A stretch of DNA of 8,679 nucleotides from Acidobacteriota bacterium. Lineage in GTDB: Bacteria; Acidobacteriota; Terriglobia; Acidoferrales; 2-02-FULL-67-57. The number at the start of each line of letters is the position of its first letter. Position 1 is the stretch's first letter. The notes under the pieces are model-generated. The model searched no databases, had not been told where the DNA came from, and saw nothing but the letters and a program-made list of their open reading frames with translations. This document shows, one piece after another, positions 6,646 to 8,679 of the stretch. The stretch is from assembly GCA_016210895.1 (NCBI GenBank), contig JACQTG010000239.1:1-8679 (forward strand), written 5' to 3'. The position numbers and the translations under genes are program-made.

Positions 6646-8190
6646 TTACTGGCGGACGAAGTGTCCGCGGCGGTTTAACTGCCGGCAGGCTTCCTCGGCC
6701 GACTCTGTGCAAAAGGGCCGCTCTTTGCCGTAGCTGACCGTGCTGATGCGACCAGGGTCGACGCCCAGGGAAACCAGGACGTCCCGGGCCGCAGCCGTCC
6801 GGTGCTCGCCCAGGCGCCGGTTATAGGCGGGCGTCCCGATTTCGTCGCAGTGGCCTTCGATCAGGACCCGCACGTCCGCGTAGGCGTTCAGGAATTGGGC
6901 CGCCTGTTCCAGCGCCGCTCGCGCTTCGGGGCGGATGTTGCTGCTGTCGAAATCAAAGAAGATGTCCTGAACATTCTGCGCGAACAGGTCGTCCAGTGAG
7001 ACCTCAGGCTGAACCGGCAGCGGCTCGGGTTCGGGTGGCGGGGGCGGCGGAGGCGGCGGCTCGACCACGGTCAAGGTCGCGGTAGCTTCCGTAGCGCCGC
7101 CGGGGCCGCTGGCCGCCAGCCGATAGGTGGTGGTTTCAGACGGGGAGATGCGCCGTGTGCCGCGCCGGTCCACGGGGCCGATTTCCGGGGAGATTTCCCG
7201 GTCTGTGCTGTTGCCTGTCGCCCAGCTCAGGACGGCTGACTGGCCGCGCACAATCGAGCGCGGCTCGATCACCAGGCTGGCAACAGGCAGGGCGGGCGGC
7301 TGCAACTCGACGTAATCGCCGGGGTGAATCTCGCGCACGCTGCCGGTGACGAGCGCGGTTGCGCTTTCCGCATCGACCCAGACCACCATGGCCTCGCCCA
7401 GTGCCTCACGCGGCAAGTCGTCCCGCCTCGTAGGCAGGTAGCCGATGTTCTGCTCCCGGTAGCCAGGCTGGCGGGCCTTGCCGCCACGCTTGGCTCCCTC
7501 ATATCTGGTTCCGGTGCCGTAGCGGAAGATGCGGAAGTAGTCGCCGACCTTCACCCCCTGGCCGGTGCCCAGGTTGATGTAGATGGCGTCGCCGGTTCCG
7601 ATCAGAGTGGGAAAGTCGCGGGCTGCAACCACCGTCGCCACGGCGCCACCGCTGAAGGGGGCGAAGCGGTCGAATTGGACCGCTTCGCGATAGTCCGGCA
7701 CCGGGCGCTCCTGGAAAGGAATCAGGATGTCGGTGTTCTGCATCGGGTCGCACGTGTGCACGATCTCGGCGGTAGCGGTGGTCTCATGCACGACGTGCAC
7801 GCGCACGCGGCCCACGTCGTGGTAGAGGGTGCCGATGTTGCCGAGGATACGGTTTTGCGGACGAAAACTCTGAATCTTGGTCGGGTCTCGCACCGGCCGC
7901 ACCACCAAATACTCCTGGCCCACCTGCACGCCGCCGTTGCCGCCCTGGCTCAGGTAGACAAACTCGCCCTGGCCGTACGTCATGCGTCCGATGGCATCCT
8001 CGGCGGCAATGACGGTCAAGCTGGTCGGCAGGCGGGTGGAACTGACGAAGCCGGCGCAATAGACGTCCTTATAGGAAGGGCGCAGAGGAGGTTGGTACTC
8101 TTGGGTTTCGGCGGGTACCTCCTGCGCGGACGCACTCACGGGTAGGAGTGCACTGGCAAGCAGAACAACGGCCACTAACCTTGCAGTCAC
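6646..8190 (-). CDS. Secreted OmpA/Pal-domain protein with duplicated N-terminal module, Ig-like domain and proline linker
   Basis: An envelope protein whose C-terminal OmpA-like domain should bind peptidoglycan and tie the outer membrane to the wall. From GTG 8190 it has 514 residues. Residues 1-22 are a signal peptide (MTARLVAVVLLASALLPVSA..., cut ASA|Q) without a lipobox, so unlike Pal it is not lipidated. Residues 75-160 and 200-298 are two copies of a beta-rich module. An Ig-like domain spans about 303-376 (SIVRGQSAVLSWATG; TTTYRLAASGPGG). A linker with nine consecutive prolines (378-386) leads to the OmpA domain (about 405-514): FFDFDSSNIRPEA (411-423), IEGHCDEIGTPAYN (444-457) and NRRGHFV (506-512), which contain the expected peptidoglycan-contacting Asp and Arg. 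The Pal-like GHCDERGT has Ile for Arg here. No transmembrane barrel is evident. GGAGG decides the start; in-frame GTG 8229 and TTG 8211 are weaker alternatives. It converges on the AMMECR1 gene with a 63-bp gap lacking a clear intrinsic terminator. Confidence 0.9.
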   Translation of the reverse strand: MTARLVAVVLLASALLPVSASAQEVPAETQEYQPPLRPSYKDVYCAGFVSSTRLPTSLTVIAAEDAIGRMTYGQGEFVYLSQGGNGGVQVGQEYLVVRPVRDPTKIQSFRPQNRILGNIGTLYHDVGRVRVHVVHETTATAEIVHTCDPMQNTDILIPFQERPVPDYREAVQFDRFAPFSGGAVATVVAARDFPTLIGTGDAIYINLGTGQGVKVGDYFRIFRYGTGTRYEGAKRGGKARQPGYREQNIGYLPTRRDDLPREALGEAMVVWVDAESATALVTGSVREIHPGDYVELQPPALPVASLVIEPRSIVRGQSAVLSWATGNSTDREISPEIGPVDRRGTRRISPSETTTYRLAASGPGGATEATATLTVVEPPPPPPPPPEPEPLPVQPEVSLDDLFAQNVQDIFFDFDSSNIRPEARAALEQAAQFLNAYADVRVLIEGHCDEIGTPAYNRRLGEHRTAAARDVLVSLGVDPGRISTVSYGKERPFCTESAEEACRQLNRRGHFVRQ

Positions 8191-8194
8191 GGCT

Positions 8195-8219
8195 GGCCTC
8201 CGGAAGGCCAAAAGGCCTT
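8195..8219 (-). promoter_or_regulatory. Mutually exclusive hairpins over the ribosome site of the OmpA-domain mRNA
   Basis: In the RNA, AAGGCC (8219-8214) can pair perfectly with GGCCUU (8209-8204) around a UUUU loop. The same GGCCUU can instead pair with the segment 8200-8195, making a 6-bp stem (one G-U pair) closed by a 3-nt loop and burying most of the GGAGG. The two folds cannot coexist: the first frees the ribosome site and the second hides it. The pairing is read directly; a switching role is inference. Confidence 0.4.
8197..8201 (-). promoter_or_regulatory. Shine-Dalgarno site of the OmpA-domain gene
   Basis: GGAGG on the minus strand, 6 nt before GTG 8190. It is the best ribosome site in the leader and decides in favour of GTG over the in-frame GTG 8229 and TTG 8211. 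It also lies inside the 3' arm of a potential hairpin. Confidence 0.7.
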
Positions 8220-8296
8220 GAGCATTCACTTCTGGGTAGGCGCTGCGTGCAGCCTGCGCGCCGCCATCCCCGCGGCCCGCAGGCGGGTTGGCCGAA

Positions 8297-8325
8297 ACCC
8301 TAGCGAAGTTTGCCTCCCTTGTCAA
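8297..8325 (-). promoter_or_regulatory. Sigma-70-type promoter of the OmpA-domain gene
   Basis: On the minus strand, TTGACA (8325-8320), a 17-bp spacer, and TAGGGT (8302-8297). The -35 is perfect, the -10 matches four of six, and the spacing is ideal. Transcription would start near 8290, giving an untranslated leader of about 100 nt, which is GC-rich and contains further inverted repeats such as GCTGC-AC-GCAGC (8253-8242). Confidence 0.7.
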
Positions 8326-8479
8326 GAAAAACTCTTGCCGGGCTCGGTAGTTTTGCCGGTTTCTTCGGCAGCGCGCCCTCCAGGGCCCGAAAATGCCCGC
8401 AGCTCTTGCCCCTGGCTTTACAGCCGCTTGCAGCCTGTGGTAGAGAGCGAGGTTTATTGCCCTCCCGGGGGAACAGGTT
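8326..8479 (+). other. Rightward half of the divergent intergenic region before the dehydroquinate dehydratase gene
   Basis: It contains no gene. Small inverted repeats are visible: TGCCG/CGGCA (8354-8370) and GCCCT-CC-AGGGC (8374-8385). A poor promoter-like pair is TTTACA (8417-8422), 18 bp, TAGAGA (8441-8446), which could serve the gene at 8480 but matches the -10 consensus at only three bases. The in-frame TAG at 8441-8443 closes the downstream frame. Confidence 0.35.
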
Positions 8480-8679
8480 GTGCCTTCGCCGTTCGGGTCT
8501 GAGCCCATCGCGGCTGTCATCGCCGAGGCCACCGTGCCAGCTTTTCGCCGCGCGCTTGCTCGGGCCGAGAAGGCTGCCCGTGTGGTCGAGTTGCGCCTGG
8601 ATGCGCTGGGGTGCCCTGATGCGATCGTCCGCCTGCTCGAAAGCCTGCCACGCCGCTCCCGCCTCGTCCGCATCGCCAC
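8480..8679 (+). CDS. aroD: Type I 3-dehydroquinate dehydratase, N-terminal part (gene runs off the right edge)
   Basis: The enzyme dehydrates 3-dehydroquinate to 3-dehydroshikimate in the cytoplasmic shikimate pathway. Sixty-six codons are visible from GTG 8480, preceded by GGGGGA (8466-8471) with 8-nt spacing; the frame is closed upstream by TAG 8441, and no other standard start lies between. AAVIAEATVPAFRRAL (11-26) and VVELRLDAL (35-43) match the first two strands of the type I barrel. E37, R39 and D41 correspond to the substrate-binding E-x-R-x-D motif (EWRVD in E. coli AroD). The catalytic His and Schiff-base Lys are beyond the window. It may be a stand-alone aroD or the first half of a fused aroDE (dehydratase plus shikimate dehydrogenase), an arrangement known in several phyla including Acidobacteriota. 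The call rests on a short stretch. Confidence 0.72.
   Translation, partial: MPSPFGSEPIAAVIAEATVPAFRRALARAEKAARVVELRLDALGCPDAIVRLLESLPRRSRLVRIA

Larger units (their letters stand above)
8187..8267 (-). other. Two tiny upstream reading frames in the OmpA-gene leader
   Basis: In the predicted leader, ATG 8267 opens a 13-codon frame (MAARRLHAAPTQK) ending at TGA 8228-8226. ATG 8225 follows directly in the same frame and encodes MLKAFWPSGGQP, ending at TGA 8189-8187. That stop overlaps the GTG start of the main gene (GTGA). The second frame runs through both arms of the hairpin pair. Neither ATG has a good ribosome site, so translation is uncertain; such short frames can arise by chance. Confidence 0.25.

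Noticed and set aside
7324..8145. A 273-codon plus-strand frame opposite the OmpA-domain gene
   Set aside because: It is His/Ala/Val-rich complement of a clear secreted OmpA/Pal-domain coding sequence, with no domain or initiation signal of its own.
8191..8679. N-terminal extension of the OmpA-domain frame to the right edge
   Set aside because: The frame is open by chance through the promoter region and across the divergent dehydratase gene; the signal peptide and GGAGG place the real start at 8190.
1..8679. CRISPR array, insertion sequence, tRNA or phage-type features
   Set aside because: No regularly spaced repeats, transposase or integrase motifs, terminal inverted repeats or tRNA cloverleaf sequences were seen on either strand.

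Overview
This GC-rich window looks like ordinary chromosome from a Gram-negative bacterium, most likely a member of the Acidobacteriota. The main evidence is a very large outer-membrane receptor with an N-terminal carboxypeptidase-regulatory-like domain (the Oar-like TonB-dependent receptor type that is heavily expanded in that phylum). An OmpA/Pal-type envelope protein carrying an Ig-like module points the same way. The phylum is an inference; there is no rRNA gene to confirm it.

Layout from left to right. Positions 1-3173 (minus) hold a TonB-dependent receptor that is open through the whole left edge and lacks its C-terminus. A 456-bp divergent intergenic region follows, with a possible sigma-54-type promoter towards the receptor and a TATAAT box just before hflX. 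hflX (3630-4895, plus) encodes the ribosome-associated GTPase. About 390 bp of gene-free, hairpin-containing DNA comes next, then a near-consensus sigma-70 promoter (TTGACA, 17 bp, TATAGT). That promoter drives a two-gene unit: pgsA (5355-5999, phosphatidylglycerophosphate synthase) and an overlapping AMMECR1-domain gene (5980-6582). Converging on it with a 63-bp gap is a secreted OmpA/Pal-domain protein (6646-8190, minus) with its own good promoter and a structured leader. Diverging from it, at 8480, is the start of a type I 3-dehydroquinate dehydratase gene (shikimate pathway), cut by the right edge.

The theme is housekeeping and envelope: nutrient uptake at the outer membrane, peptidoglycan anchoring of the outer membrane, anionic phospholipid synthesis, ribosome rescue and aromatic amino-acid synthesis. 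I found no mobile element, CRISPR array, tRNA, rRNA or defence island.

I did not find a convincing new multi-gene system. The signals most worth a second look are: the leader of the OmpA-domain gene, which has two mutually exclusive hairpins over the Shine-Dalgarno site and a tiny upstream reading frame whose stop overlaps the GTG start; the internally duplicated periplasmic module in the same protein; the coupling of an AMMECR1 protein to pgsA without its usual MEMO and radical-SAM partners; the sigma-54-like element with a 9-bp direct repeat before the receptor; and the possibly leaderless hflX transcript.
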